NCBI GenBank assembly: GCA_002633025.1
Contig: NMRB01000472.1
Span: 298,257-362,256 of the forward strand
Reading direction: 5' to 3'
Length of the DNA: 64,000 bases
DNA from: Notospermus geniculatus
Taxonomy: Eukaryota; Nemertea; Pilidiophora; Heteronemertea; Lineidae
Each line of letters opens with the position of its first letter. Positions within the stretch are counted from its first letter, which is position 1. The translations under genes were made by a program, and so were the position numbers. Positions 42,551-53,904 of the stretch are shown here, piece after piece. The notes under the pieces are model-generated. The model was not told the DNA's origin, ran no database searches, and worked only from the letters and a program-made list of their open reading frames with translations.

Positions 42551-43302
42551 GATGTCAAAGAATTAGATGGAGAATAAAAAATCCGAATGTAATTTTTCGT
42601 ACTGCACGAACGTGATGCGATTTTAATAGGCCTATGACGCATAATCACTCACCAGACATCAGATAATCATTTATTAAAACAGGCCACGTGCTCTGACCCA
42701 ATAAAACACTACCAAACACAGAATTACATTAGATTCATCAATATTGCACCATAATGATCAATCGATTAATTATGAAGTACAGAGTTGACTAACGGTGATT
42801 TTATCCTCCCCTGTGGTGACTGAAAAGTTCCTCTCTCATCCTAATGGATAATTCTCACCTTTCTCCATGCTGTGCTAATGCTGTCAAACGGCGGATCCTT
42901 TCACGTGGAAAGCAACCATAAATATTGCTTAATTGATGTGCTTTTTATCTTTGTATTGGTCTGTTTGCATGATATACACAGGATGGAAACGTTAGCATCG
43001 GGATGGTGTGTTTTTGCCTTTTGCTATGTTTGGTTTGATTCCGTGGCATGAATGGAGGTTTGCTGTGTTTGGCGTCGATTCAAGGTGAATAGCATACAAT
43101 GCATTCAGTACTTTACCATTATTTGGTCCTTTCATGGCTCCAGCCTCTCATTGGATCAAAAACTGTTGAAACTTGGAAAGTGTTCTTAGAAAGCAAAAAT
43201 TGTCGAAGGTTAAATGAATTCATGATAAGAACACAGCGTTTGAGGCGACTGATTTTTAAGTTGTTACATTTGTTGGCCACCGATTCCACCGAAAGTTCCT
43301 CA
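42551..43302. other. No gene recognised
   Basis: AT-rich; no supported exon. The frame at 43099-43308 (plus) ends inside the next MITE's left flank. Confidence 0.4.
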
Positions 43303-43549
43303 CACTGAAAGAAATTTCCTTCTCAGGATGAGTACTTTAGGGTACTAACAGGTCTGTCCCTGAGATGAGTAGAAAGGTACTCATAATGAGATTTTGCTCA
43401 TAGTGTGTAGGTAAATACTCATTATGAGTATTTACCTACTCACTATGAGCAAAATAGAATCTCATTATGAGTGCCTTTCTACTTATCTCGGGGACAAACT
43501 GTAAGTACCCCTAAAGTACTCATCCTGAGAAGGAAATGTCTTTCAGTGC
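43303..43549. mobile_element. Foldback MITE with CACTGAAAGA termini, 247 bp
   Basis: CACTGAAAGAAATTTCCTTC and GAAGGAAATGTCTTTCAGTG pair. The whole element folds, with centre ATACTCATTATGAGTAT at about 43419. Confidence 0.92.
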
Positions 43550-44147
43550 AGATCGCAGCAATGGCACCAATAGCAAAAATGGCATCAACATGCAATCTTC
43601 TCCCGGTTCCTAGCGTGCTTCCTTGCAGGGGTTTTTGCTCGCACCTCTTCATCCACTCACACTTTGTGTGCAAAAGGAGCAAGACCAACACCCCGCTGTG
43701 GGAGGATGAGTTCCTAGAACCTCGGCATCACATTCCAAACCAACAAGCCCTGTCTCAATAATCTATCTAATCGTATCAGATCAGTATTTATACGTCACAT
43801 TGGACAACCAAACGAGCCAAAGTTTAATCTCCCTGTCTTATTATTCCGCGGTATCGTTTGACAGTAATCTAAGACAGCAAACGAAAATGGCAAGATTCCC
43901 TTCACTCAGCAGCATTATGGGGTTTTGTATGGGGAAATAATTGTCTGTGCGGAAACTGTAATGTGATTTGATTCTCTGTGAGAGCCGTGGCCCTCGGTCC
44001 AGTCGCCAATCTCTGGTGATTTGTAATGATTATTTTGTGGTACAAAGACGGCATAGAGAATGAGACAAGAAAACGGCGTGTCTCAAAAATGTTTACCCAG
44101 GTTCCCAGTCTCACCAAACGGTACCCTAGTTCCCGGTCTCACCGGTA
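43550..44147. other. No gene recognised
   Basis: Frames at 43471-43761 (plus) and 43902-44117 (minus) overlap repeat ends and show no motif. Confidence 0.4.
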
Positions 44148-44322
44148 TGATTGACTACTGAGATCGGTAGCGCCCGTCGTCCATAATCACGTGATTGTCC
44201 ACCAGAAAACCACCAGACTGCTGATTGGTCGATTCCACTCTCTCTCCTTCAACAAAAGAGCATTCAGTGGTTTTTCAACCAATCAAAGCGTTTTCATCGG
44301 TGAGGTGGGAACCAGTCTACTC
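44148..44322. mobile_element. MITE family H, copy 2
   Basis: CTACTGAGATCGGTAGCGCC at the left, GTGGGAACCAGTCTAC at the right; internal AATCACGTGATTG and CTGATTGGTCG. Confidence 0.75.
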
Positions 44323-44869
44323 ATAATTTGCCCAAAACTTGATCCGCCAGTATAGGCCTAGTTAATTTGCCGACGTGAGTACATCAGCAACTTCGGGAGT
44401 GCAACTCCCGAAGTATGAGCAACAGGCCAATGGTCGAGCTCATTATGTTGTACGCCAATTTTCCCTTCAAAGCATGCCCCCCTGTGCACAATACTGCAAC
44501 TATTACTGTGTAACCTCTTACAAAGGTATTTAATCCTATGCTGAAGCCAAATCGACCTACATGTATCTGAAAAACTCGCAACAGTTATTCATTTGAAAAG
44601 AGGCTCCACTTCGAGCAGGTTAAGCATTTCGCTGAGCGCACTTCAAATGGTCTCGGTTTTGTTGAGAATTCATTACTGGAAAAGTGCCACGTAACACATG
44701 AAATATTCACGTAATTTATACGGTGTTGGATGCCCAATTGATAGTTTCAACAGCCAACTGTGACGGGTTCCGAGAAGTGAATACTCGTATATTACATATG
44801 TATGTATGTTCACAAAGAGGGCAGATCATAGATGATACAAAAATTGATTTCCTGTTTCTAAGCTTTGCT

Positions 44870-45395
44870 ATCCAAAATAAAGCACAAAGATCGACACATA
44901 AAATGATATAACACAAAGGTCGTCTCTGAATTTCGCAAATTTTCGACCCCAATCGGGGTCTTCCTCAGGCACTTTCTAGAAGATTTCTAGATTTCTAGAA
45001 ATTCTAGATTTCTGGAATTTTTTTAAACTTTTCCACTCGCTTGGCTTGCCGCATCGCGGATTTTTTTGGGAAAACATCAAAGAGTTAGCACCACTTTTTA
45101 CGTCACTTCTTAGGTCTTCTAGAAAGTGCCTCAGGAAGGCCCCGATTGGGGTCGAAAATTTGCGAAATTCAGAGACGACCTTTTGTGTTATATCTAAGCT
45201 TTGCTAGGCATGAAAACCACACGATGCTGAGTATCTTTTCCGAAACAAAGTTCCCTCTCATCTTTCGGCTTGTTGAATGTCAGTCAATTTCTTAGTTACT
45301 TCTCCACTCGCTTGGCTTGCCGTATCGCAGATTTTTTGGAAAAAATCAAAGAGTTAGCACCACTTCTTACGTCAGTCTGAGATCCTAACTGAGAC
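44870..45395. mobile_element. Foldback with GACCCCAATCGGGGTC arms and adjacent direct repeat
   Basis: The left arm (about 44870-44990) contains ATTTTCGACCCCAATCGGGG and CTTCCTCAGGCACTTTCTAG; the right arm (about 45115-45205) is its inverse. A TTTCCACTCGCTTGGCTTGC block at 45029 recurs at 45300. A third arm fragment lies at 38350-38450 (GTGCCTGAGGAAGACCCC). Confidence 0.82.
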
Positions 45396-45460
45396 GACGA
45401 AATATCACATTCCTATGACGTCTAGAGCACAATGTCTTCAAAAAGGGTGGCATATACATG

Positions 45461-46478
45461 TACACCCTTAATCAAAAGTAAATGCACAGCTAATAAACTT
45501 AAATATTTCCCAAAATCTTCAGCGGATCAACCTTTGCTTTTCACGGCAGTTATTTAGGGCATCAAGACACATTTTGAGACCAAAAATATCATGAACTTGC
45601 ATGAGTTGTATTTTTGACAAAAGTTCGAAATTTCTATTAAAAAGTGTGATTTTCAATCGCATATTTTTTTGAAGTGAAACCAACGTCATTTTAAAGCGTT
45701 CCTGTTTCTATACACGAATAAATTTTCAAATTTTCATTTGGAGCTTCCATGTCGTAATTATGAAGAATTTATTCGAAAGTTTCAGTCGAAACTCCTGTCA
45801 ACAGTTCAAGTCTTATTTTATAGTCGACCTTTCCTTATTGTTTCAAGACCAAGCTCACGGAATAATAAGTCCCATTCATCGTAGGTCAAGTTAGTAAATG
45901 GCGTCAATTCCATAAGAGGTTACGTAGGCTCTCCTGCCTTCATTGGTAAGGAATTATAAGGAGGAATTAAGAAAGGTGACACCAGCACTCATCTCACACA
46001 AAAGACCGCCTGACCTTGGATTACTCGATGGAGTGTCATCAGGAGTAACTATTGTTGACTACGCCATGAATAGGCCTATTCACAATATTCAGCAGGCTGG
46101 GTAGATCTAAATGAGACGGAAGGAATAGCCCTGACTTGACTGGAAAACCGAACGAAATTCATTTTGGAAAATGCTCTGTAACTTCTGTTCACCACGGAAT
46201 TTTTTAAACCTGAAAAAATAATTTTGCTGGGAAACAAACAGGCTTTAAAGTGACGCTGGTTTCACTTCTAAAAAATATGCGATTGAAAATCACACTTTTT
46301 TATGGAAATTTCAAACTTTTGTCAAAAATACAACTCATGCAAGTTCATGATATTTTTGGTCTCAAAATGTGTCTTGATGCCCTAAGTAATTGCCGTAAAA
46401 AGCAAAGGTTGATCCGCTGAAGATTGTGGGAAATATTTAAGTTTATTAGCTGTGCATTTACTTTTGATTAAGGGTGTA
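45461..46478. mobile_element. Tc1/mariner-like non-autonomous element with about 235-bp TIRs
   Basis: The left arm 45461-45698 begins TACACCCTTAATCAAAAGTA; the right arm 46245-46478 ends with its complement. The TA at the very edge and the CAAAAGTAAATG end resemble Tc1-type termini, as does the element at 50566. The 545-bp interior has no transposase (no DD-E-like frame). Confidence 0.85.
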
Positions 46479-46959
46479 CGTGCGGTATTTCTTATAAATT
46501 TACCTCGCATATCTTGTCGACGCATGCCATCATTGATGAGGCAATGACATTAAGATTAATGCTTTCGTGACTTTTATTTCCGATGTCTTGCATTAAAACA
46601 ATTGTCACGTTTTGTCGCGAATGCGATAGTCAATATCAAGACAATGGTATGTCAAAACGTAGCCCCTGGCGTGTCTGGGACGTCACAAAGTTAGAACAAT
46701 CACTGGCTTTTGCTTCAGACAGAAATGTCGATCAAATTGTAATGCCTGTGGTTGTTGTCAACTTTACCAGTACGAAAATCCTTTGTTTTATCGGCTTAGA
46801 GCGAACAGTCGTTGCCAGCAAATGAATTAAAGTTTTGTAACTCCGTAAAGTTACGGGAAGTTTGTGAAGAGCACTAATAGCTCTTGGCAGAGCGACAGTG
46901 GGAATAGTTGCATACAAAAAGAGCCGTAGTCTTGACTTACTCTACCCATTCTGCTAAAT

Positions 46960-47525
46960 GGCATTGTTTGTCCACCTGCATTGTTATAGACGAAGCGAAT
47001 CAGTGATTATGATCCTAGCCTCATACTTCCAGTCATTCTTATTTCACCAATTGTTCGCAAGTGCTATTGTTCGACCGCCTGTTTACATTGTTATAGGCCA
47101 AGCGAATCGGACTGAGTATAATCCTAGCCTCATACTTCATAATCTGCTTCAGCCTGTTGTGCAAATGCTATTGTTCAACCACCTGTTATAGGCCAAGCGA
47201 ATCGATTTTTTATGATCCTAGCCTTATACTTCTCCTATTCAGTCTAATTCTGCCAATTGTGCAAATGCTATTGTCTGACCACTTTTTTACATTGTTTTTG
47301 GCCGACTGAATCAGACTGAGTATGATCCTGGCCTTATACCTATTGTCAAAAATAGATAAGATGTTTTTGACAATAGGTATAAGGCTAGGATCATACTCTG
47401 TTTTTGGCAGACTGAATCAGGCTGAGTATGATCCTAGCCTTATACCTATTGTCAAAAACAGATTTTTGACAATAGGTATAAGGCTAGGATCATTCTCAGT
47501 CTGATTCAGTCTGCCAAAAACAATG
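46960..47525. repeat. Degenerate tandem array ending in an inverted pair
   Basis: Repeats of TACATTGTTATAGGCCAAGC, then GAATC.GACTGAGTATAATCC and TAGCCTTATACTT, occur about five times with a period of 100-120 bp. The last units (47330-47525) are inverted relative to each other around TTTTTGACAATAGGTATAAG. Confidence 0.82.
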
Positions 47526-47539
47526 TAAAAAAGTGATCA

Positions 47540-47820
47540 CTGTCACTGGTCTCAGCGCAAGTCGTATGGAACCAACAATGATAAGTTGCCCATTGAAAGC
47601 CAACTCGTGTGAGAAAACTCTCACGTGTAGGAGCGCCTTTAGCCTAAATGCGCCTATCCACGTGACAGTTTTCTCGCAGGAGTTGGTTCACAATGGGCAA
47701 TTCACCTTCCTACTTACGTTGAGACCACTGACACAATCTACTGTTCATAGTTCAGTTGCCCATAGAGAGCAACTCGCGCGACAAAAAACTCTCCCATGGA
47801 GATGCGCCTTTAGTCACCAA
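47540..47820. mobile_element. MITE family D copies (two partial)
   Basis: GAAAGCCAACTCGTGTGAGA then AAACTCTCACGTGTAGGAGC (47595-47640) is followed by CCACGTGACAGTTTTCTCGC through CAACTCGCGCGAC (47655-47800). These are family D ends in two overlapping fragments. Confidence 0.7.
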
Positions 47821-47870
47821 ATCCTCAAAGTTCGAGCGATTACAACGTAAGGTTTTCATTCAGAGATAAT

Positions 47871-48279
47871 GGCCCGTATTTAAGAATGCTCCTCAACGTA
47901 AAGGAGTTCCTCAAGGCTATTGTTCTCCTGTTGGGAACAATAGCCTTGAGGAACCCCTTTACGAGGAGCCCGATAGCCTAGTGGTTATCACGTCCGCTTA
48001 GCAAGCGGCAGGTCCCGGGTTCGAATCCAGCCCGGGCCATGTGGGATTTCATTCCCGGCTCTTCACGTCCGTCGCATGGGACAGTAAGCCGTGGTGCCTT
48101 GTACCTTGTGTCTTTGCAAGGGCAAGTAAAATACCCCATCCAAGTGAGGAACATGAGTAGCTTGTGATGGCCTACTCCGTACTTACCAGGGCCAATAATG
48201 CTATAGCGTCGGCACTGACGGAAAAATGAAATACAAATACAAAACCCCTTTACGTTGAGGAGCATTCTAAAATACGGCC
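47871..48279. mobile_element. MITE family B copy interrupted by a SINE
   Basis: GGCCCGTATTTAAGAATGCT at the left and AGCATTCTAAAATACGGCC at the right are the element ends; GGCTATTGTTCTCCTGTTGG is the hairpin centre. A SINE A copy (47964-48242) is inserted in the right arm with a 12-bp duplication. An uninterrupted copy follows at 48288-48408, and a third lies at 60211-60326. Confidence 0.92.
47964..48242 (+). mobile_element. Full-length tRNA-derived SINE family A
   Basis: It begins with a tRNA-like head: CCGATAGCCTAGTGGTTATC (A box) and GGGTTCGAATCCAGCCC (B box). The body carries GCCGTGGTGCCTTGTACCTT and GATGGCCTACTCCGTACTTA, and the tail AAATGAAATACAAATACA. The target-site duplication AACCCCTTTACG flanks it at 47952-47963 and 48243-48254. 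It is 279 bp long and is the best-preserved copy in the window. Confidence 0.93.
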
Positions 48280-48287
48280 TTGTTAAT

Positions 48288-48408
48288 GGCCCGTATTTTA
48301 GAATGCTCCTCAACGTAAAGGAGTTCCTCAAGGCTTTAGTGTTCTCCTGTTGAGAACAATAGCCTTGAGGAACCCCTTTACGTTGAGGAGCATTCTAAAA
48401 TACGGGCC
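48288..48408. mobile_element. MITE family B, uninterrupted copy
   Basis: GGCCCGTATTTTAGAATGCT pairs with AGCATTCTAAAATACGGGCC. The arms run through CAACGTAAAGGAGTTCCTCA. It directly follows the SINE-interrupted copy. Confidence 0.92.
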
Positions 48409-48617
48409 ATAGAAAACATGAAGCAATATCCGAATGATAAACACTGACAACGTTATGAATAAAGCGAAAAATTGATCGAAAATGTCACACATACATACCA
48501 ATCTAGTACAGGTCCATATCCACTAGTGACGACGATGTATGATTAAAGTTGTAAAATCTAATTCCTAGAATATTTAGGGGTCCACACCATCTCGTAAAAC
48601 CAACACCAGGCGCCAAG

Positions 48618-49165
48618 NNNNNNNNNNNNNNNNNNNNNNNNNNNNNNNNNNNNNNNNNNNNNNNNNNNNNNNNNNNNNNNNNNNNNNNNNNNNNNNNNNN
48701 NNNNNNNNNNNNNNNNNNNNNNNNNNNNNNNNNNNNNNNNNNNNNNNNNNNNNNNNNNNNNNNNNNNNNNNNNNNNNNNNNNNNNNNNNNNNNNNNNNNN
48801 NNNNNNNNNNNNNNNNNNNNNNNNNNNNNNNNNNNNNNNNNNNNNNNNNNNNNNNNNNNNNNNNNNNNNNNNNNNNNNNNNNNNNNNNNNNNNNNNNNNN
48901 NNNNNNNNNNNNNNNNNNNNNNNNNNNNNNNNNNNNNNNNNNNNNNNNNNNNNNNNNNNNNNNNNNNNNNNNNNNNNNNNNNNNNNNNNNNNNNNNNNNN
49001 NNNNNNNNNNNNNNNNNNNNNNNNNNNNNNNNNNNNNNNNNNNNNNNNNNNNNNNNNNNNNNNNNNNNNNNNNNNNNNNNNNNNNNNNNNNNNNNNNNNN
49101 NNNNNNNNNNNNNNNNNNNNNNNNNNNNNNNNNNNNNNNNNNNNNNNNNNNNNNNNNNNNNNNNN
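48618..49165. other. Assembly gap (548 N)
   Basis: The right flank begins inside a foldback: GAGCGTTTCCGCGCATGGAA (49166) faces TTTCGAGCGTTTCCAATGGA (49285). Confidence 0.99.
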
Positions 49166-49393
49166 GAGCGTTTCCGCGCATGGAAACGTGCCAATAGAAA
49201 GCAGGCGCGTTTCCGTGCGCGGAAACGTTCGAAAGGATTGTTTTTTTTTCGCGGCGTTGGTCACGGCGCGGAAAAAAACAATGCTTTCGAGCGTTTCCAA
49301 TGGAAAGACGCCCTTACATCTGTGAACGACTTCTTGAACAATCAACGCATATGCTTGTCGGTCAAAAGGCGTCTCTCAACGTACATGTAAAAA

Positions 49394-49556
49394 TCTTCTC
49401 GCATGGGTTGGCTCTCTATGGGCAACTCAGCCGTAGAAAGCTACGGGCATACATGGAAACCCATTGGTCTCTGCGTACTGCCGTACGTCATAAAGAAACC
49501 AACATTAATGAATTGCCCATTGAGAGACAACTCGCACGAGGGGTCGTATTTTAGAA
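49394..49556. mobile_element. MITE family D copy
   Basis: GGTTGGCTCTCTATGGGCAA and AATTGCCCATTGAGAGACAA are the arms. A degraded family B end (GTCGTATTTTAGAACGTTCC) follows at 49543. Confidence 0.75.
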
Positions 49557-49831
49557 CGTTCCTTAACGTTAAGGTCGACCTTAAGTCTAGTAAAACCATC
49601 GAGAACAATACATGTAGATTTAAGGCCCGAGGAAACGTTCACGTGAAACACCTTCGATCAAGAACAACAAGTAGAGGGCGTACTTTGTTCTTGATCGGGT
49701 ACGCGACGGTTTTCGATCGATGACGAATAGGTTGGTGTGCTCTCCCTGTTTACATTGTTCTTAGTAGTCCGACGTTAGAATCGGATGGAGTATAAATTAG
49801 TCCTTACTTTGTTTTTCCTTTTCTCTATTTA

Positions 49832-49862
49832 AGACCGCCACCACCTCACAAGGTGGCGGTCT
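49832..49862. repeat. Hairpin AGACCGCCACC/GGTGGCGGTCT
   Basis: A short perfect inverted repeat; a related hairpin lies at 12079-12105. Confidence 0.85.
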
Positions 49863-49881
49863 TCATTGGTTTCACTGGATT

Positions 49882-49919
49882 TCTCTCTCTCTCTCGATCT
49901 CTCTCTCTCTCTCTCTCAC
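49882..49919. repeat. (CT)n microsatellite
   Basis: A CT dinucleotide run interrupted once by GA. Confidence 0.97.
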
Positions 49920-50565
49920 AATATCATCAGTTTCTACATCGCCCTAACATATTTACAAAATTCAGAATTTTCAAAGGCGGTCTTCAAATTGACTCACAAG
50001 TCAATTTCTATTTTTCCTTTGATTTGAGTGAGACTTCTGTTTTTCAACTAAGTAACACAACACCAATTGTAATTAAACCGCAATGAGGTGTCGTCGTTAG
50101 ATTTCAGCTCATTGAAATGAACCTCATTTGCCTGCAAGTTAAACGGAAATTGATTTAGATTCGATTGGAACATTACACTCCAGAAGATTGTGTGCACTCA
50201 AAAGTAGTGTCCCAAAAAGTTTGCCACCATATTTACTTGGGACCAGGTTATGTGATGTTCAACTGAGTTTTAAACCTTGTCCCCGCTGGATCATAATCCT
50301 ATCAGGGACACTTCTTGGGCACCCTGTAGTTGGCTTTAGAACGAGGATGCATCAATGCTTTTTTGAGTTCGCAATAATAATTACGACTTGTAGACTAGGA
50401 ATGCATTTTGACGAATCGTTTGTGCGGGTGATAATCTACTCGGGTCCTTGTAGCCGCAAACTAAGGTCTGGTGTTCCAGATACTCTCTGGGAGGGTCTGG
50501 TTTCCTCCTTCATTGGATTACGCGACTTCTAGCATCGCCTACGTCGCGAAGAGATGATGTACATG
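49920..50565. other. No gene recognised
   Basis: Includes a 114-codon plus-strand frame (50188-50532) with no recognisable motif and no splice context. Confidence 0.4.
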
Positions 50566-50950
50566 TACACTCATGGCCAAAAGTAAATGGACAGCAGTTT
50601 ATCTTGAATATCTCCAAAGCAATGGGGTGGAGAAAATTGATTCTGAGAAAATCACATTTCTACACGGAATATTTGAAATTTCAGGATATTTTATGAAAGG
50701 CCTCGGTGAGTAGAACACAGTGATATAAAAATTTGAATGAAATCATGCAAATAAAAAAGTAGCAAAAAACATGCCTTTAAAAAATTCCTTCTGTCCAATG
50801 CTGTTTTCAGCGGCTTTTTTCGACGCTGATACCATTAGATAGCCAGGAAAATTTACCACTACATATGTCGGATTCAATTTTCTTATCACCCCATTGGTTT
50901 GGAGATATGCAAGGTAAACTGCCGTCCATTTACTTTTGGTCATGGGTGTA
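50566..50950. mobile_element. Tc1/mariner-like MITE, 385 bp
   Basis: The left end TACACTCATGGCCAAAAGTA and right end TACTTTTGGTCATGGGTGTA are inverted. The arms extend about 85 bp (CAATGGGGTG / CACCCCATTG). TA lies at both edges. The ends resemble those of Tc1-type transposons. Confidence 0.88.
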
Positions 50951-51371
50951 CGTGATCATCAGCGCTCAGTCCAATATAAAGAACATAAGAATATGTCATC
51001 ACCGACAAAATCTGTCTGATTTTTGTGCTCAGCAATATAAACATGAATCATATCGCATTCCGATAACTTATTTTAAACACCAACCCTCGAATCGCCGCCG
51101 TTTCCATGTTTCATAGCGTGTTCATGGATCAGAACTAAAGACGAAAGTTCAACGCACTCAAAGGTCTGCCGCTTGAATCGAACTTCGGTTTTCCATTTGA
51201 GCCTATTGATTTTATTATCAGTTGCCGTCAGCGGATGGAAAAAACAGCATTTATGTTTGTTTGTGATTTTGAAAAATTTGGAGTGGATGGAGGTGTGAAG
51301 GTGAAACGCCTTCCCTTTGACAGGTAGGCCAAGTGCGGGGTGCAAGGTTCGGGTGGAGGGGGAGGCACTAG

Positions 51372-51543
51372 CGAGTTTGGCGTTCTCGTTGGCGTTTCGG
51401 GGGCTTTGCGAAATCGCCCTATTTCGCAAAGCCCCCGAAACGCCCGGACGCGAATGTCTATCCTATTGTTCGCTGCTCCCTTCGTGGCATCGAACAATGG
51501 GATTGGCGTTTGCGTTGCGTTTCGGGAGCTTTGCGAAAACTCT
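51372..51543. mobile_element. MITE family C, copy 3 with an extra half arm
   Basis: A half arm (GTTGGCGTTTCGGGGGCTTT at about 51387) faces a full copy at 51416-51543 (TTTCGCAAAGCCCCCGAAAC ... TTTCGGGAGCTTTGCGAAAA). Confidence 0.88.
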
Positions 51544-51556
51544 GTAGTGGTGGGAC

Positions 51557-51853
51557 TAAAAACTGAGATCGGTAACGCCTGTTTTATTCTATATCACGTG
51601 GTCGAGAGCAGCCGATAAAATACCCGCTGATTGGTCGCTCTCGTTCAACAAAAGAGCAATCAATGGTTTTCCAACCAATCAACGCTTTTTATCGGCTTTT
51701 CGGCCGATCACGTGATAACGGACACCAGGCGATCTCATATTTAGTCCTAGTCTCGGTCATACAGCCGCTGTTGCGAATCTGGGGACGCTGCGGAACAAAA
51801 CGAGTGGCTGCGCGAGACTTATTTATGCTACCGGTCAGACCGGGAACCAGTTA
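51557..51853. mobile_element. MITE family H, copy 3
   Basis: AACTGAGATCGGTAACGCC at the left, GACCGGGAACCAGTTACGG at the right; internal CTGATTGGTCGCTCTCG and CCAACCAATCAACGC. Confidence 0.7.
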
Positions 51854-51870
51854 CGGCAATTCGTCTTTAA

Positions 51871-52150
51871 AGGACCACAGTATTGCTTCCCAATCCTGCG
51901 TTACACCTACCCGCGTTAAGGGGGAGACCTCTATTAACGACTTGGTAAACTACCGCATGCAACTAGTCTCGCGCAACCAGCCGTTTCGTTCCGCAGTACT
52001 GCTACACAAACTTGTTCGATCCCCAGCGGCTGGGTGACTGAGACTGTAATCATACATTCTCCAACACTGGGGCGAAAGGCTTAACTACAGTATTGAAGCA
52101 TGGTGCCGGTGGCGCCGGCTGTCGACAGAAAGATGCAATACAGTGGTCCT
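51871..52150. mobile_element. piggyBac-like MITE family K, copy 1, 280 bp
   Basis: TTAA at 51867-51870 and 52151-52154. The ends AGGACCACAGTATTGC and GCAATACAGTGGTCCT are inverted. An almost identical copy in the opposite orientation is at 62463-62740. Confidence 0.93.
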
Positions 52151-52551
52151 TTAATTATCTACCAGAATGCGTGTACATTGATGCTGTGAAAACACACGCA
52201 ACATATGGTACTTGTCGATTTCTATTTGCGTGTGTATTTCACGATATTTGGTCCAATATCATACACACCACACATCAGACAGATGTCAATTTCAAGGAGT
52301 AAATATCTTGATCAATTTATCAAACAGTAATCAAATTTTGTAAATATGAATTCATGGACGGTATGAGATGGTTCTCATCAGGTTTTGGCGAGTCGCCTCG
52401 GGGCCGATGAAGTATATTGCGAAATATGAAAGCTTTCATATTTAATATAAAAGCTTTCATATTTTTACACGCAAAAACTCTTTATGCAGGCCTGCGTCAA
52501 GGAGACACTAACAAACACATCCTCCCAGACAATTATTACCTAAACTTCTGA

Positions 52552-52835
52552 ATTCGATTTTTCCATCAGGGCTGAAGCCATAGCATTATTGGCCCTGGTA
52601 AGTACGGAAGAGGCCATCTCATCAAGCTACTCATGTTCCTCACTTGGATGGGGTCTTTTACTTGCCCTTGCAAAGAAACAAGGTACAACGCACCGCGGCT
52701 TACTGTCCTATGCGACGGACGTGAAGAGCCGGGAATCATGAAATCTCATATGGCCCGGGCTGGATTCGAACCTGGGACCTGCCGCTTGCTGACATGGCTG
52801 AGCGGACGTGATAACCACTTGGCTATCAGGGCTCC
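52552..52835 (-). mobile_element. SINE family A, full-length minus copy
   Basis: The tRNA head at the right end reads, on the minus strand, AGCCCTGATAGCCAAGTGGT and then GGTTCGAATCCAGCCCGGGC. The body matches 47964-48242. A probable target-site duplication AACTTCTG lies at 52542-52549 and 52838-52845. Confidence 0.9.
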
Positions 52836-52845
52836 TCAACTTCTG

Positions 52846-53048
52846 TGTCCATGGTCCGCTTGACCAGCTTAGCGTGCCAGCGGCCATTGAATGGTATTAA
52901 CCTTCTGACGTCATATGGTGAGAACTGAGACCGCCATCTTTGTTGGAAAGGGCTACTGGCTAAGCTATAGTTGACGGGCTTTCAAACTTGTGGGCAGATT
53001 TCTCCAGGCACGTCCACTCAGAACACCAAGGTATATTTCCAAACCAGT
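52846..53048. other. No gene recognised
   Basis: Short stretch between SINE and MITE with no feature. Confidence 0.4.
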
Positions 53049-53204
53049 ATTAGGGAGGTTAAGAAATCAAACGATAAACGTAAACGTTAATGACAACGTT
53101 ATTTTTGTACCGAAAATGCAATATAAAATGTGGTTAATGTGTAGTATGAAAAATAACGTCGTCGTAAAGTTTACGTTTATCGCTTGATTTCTAAACCTCC
53201 CTAT
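53049..53204. mobile_element. MITE family J, copy 2, with 5-bp target duplication
   Basis: GGGAGGTTAAGAAATCAAAC and GATTTCTAAACCTCCC are the ends, flanked on each side by TATTA. This complete copy defines the element boundaries. Confidence 0.9.
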
Positions 53205-53904
53205 TATTCCATCGTCCACTCCGATTATCGTGTTCATCAAATTCTACGCGACATCGTCATTAATCCTGTCCAAGTCGGCAATCACTCAATTCATAACAAT
53301 TTTGCAAACAATGTTATTGTGGCTTGATAATAAACCCACGACATGAAGTGAAAGAAATACGGCGTGAATCAATCGCCTGTGACAACAACATCTATCTCTC
53401 GTTCCCTGTGTCATTCGTTGAAAACTCAGACGATTTACGCAGCCGACCATTATTTATCTCCGCAGAAACCGCAAAGCATCAATTTCATTGGTTATAATTT
53501 TGAATCAATCTTGACAGCAGTTCGACTGGCGTCTTCATATGATGGCCAAATCACGCGATAATCTCGAAATAACTGGATTTCTGGTGACGTCATCGGCACC
53601 GTTCACCCCCGTATAGATTTTCAATCGTTCAGTCAGACAGTAAATTAGGTTTGCAAGATAAAATATATGACTGAAGATAGCCAGGAAAGATTGAACTGTT
53701 GGAATTGAAAGCTGTGATCAGAGATATTGTATTGATGTTTATACATGTACGTGACACGTGATCGTGATATCATGGCCAGCCAAGAATTTAGCATTCAAAG
53801 AGAATACATGTAGCCTTCATTGTGGTATGATATGAATTACTAAACAACAGCCCAGTCGATCGGAGAAGATACACCGAAATGGCAGTTGTGAAGTCTGAAG
53901 CCTC
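53205..53904. other. No gene recognised
   Basis: AT-rich; frames such as 53364-53561 have no motif. Confidence 0.4.

Noticed and set aside
42187-42648. His/Thr/Pro-rich 153-codon frame on the minus strand
   Set aside because: It is the translation of a GT-rich minisatellite and the neighbouring MITE.
48503-49345. Minus-strand frames of 206-280 codons
   Set aside because: Almost entirely N gap; only the short flanks are real sequence and they show no domain.
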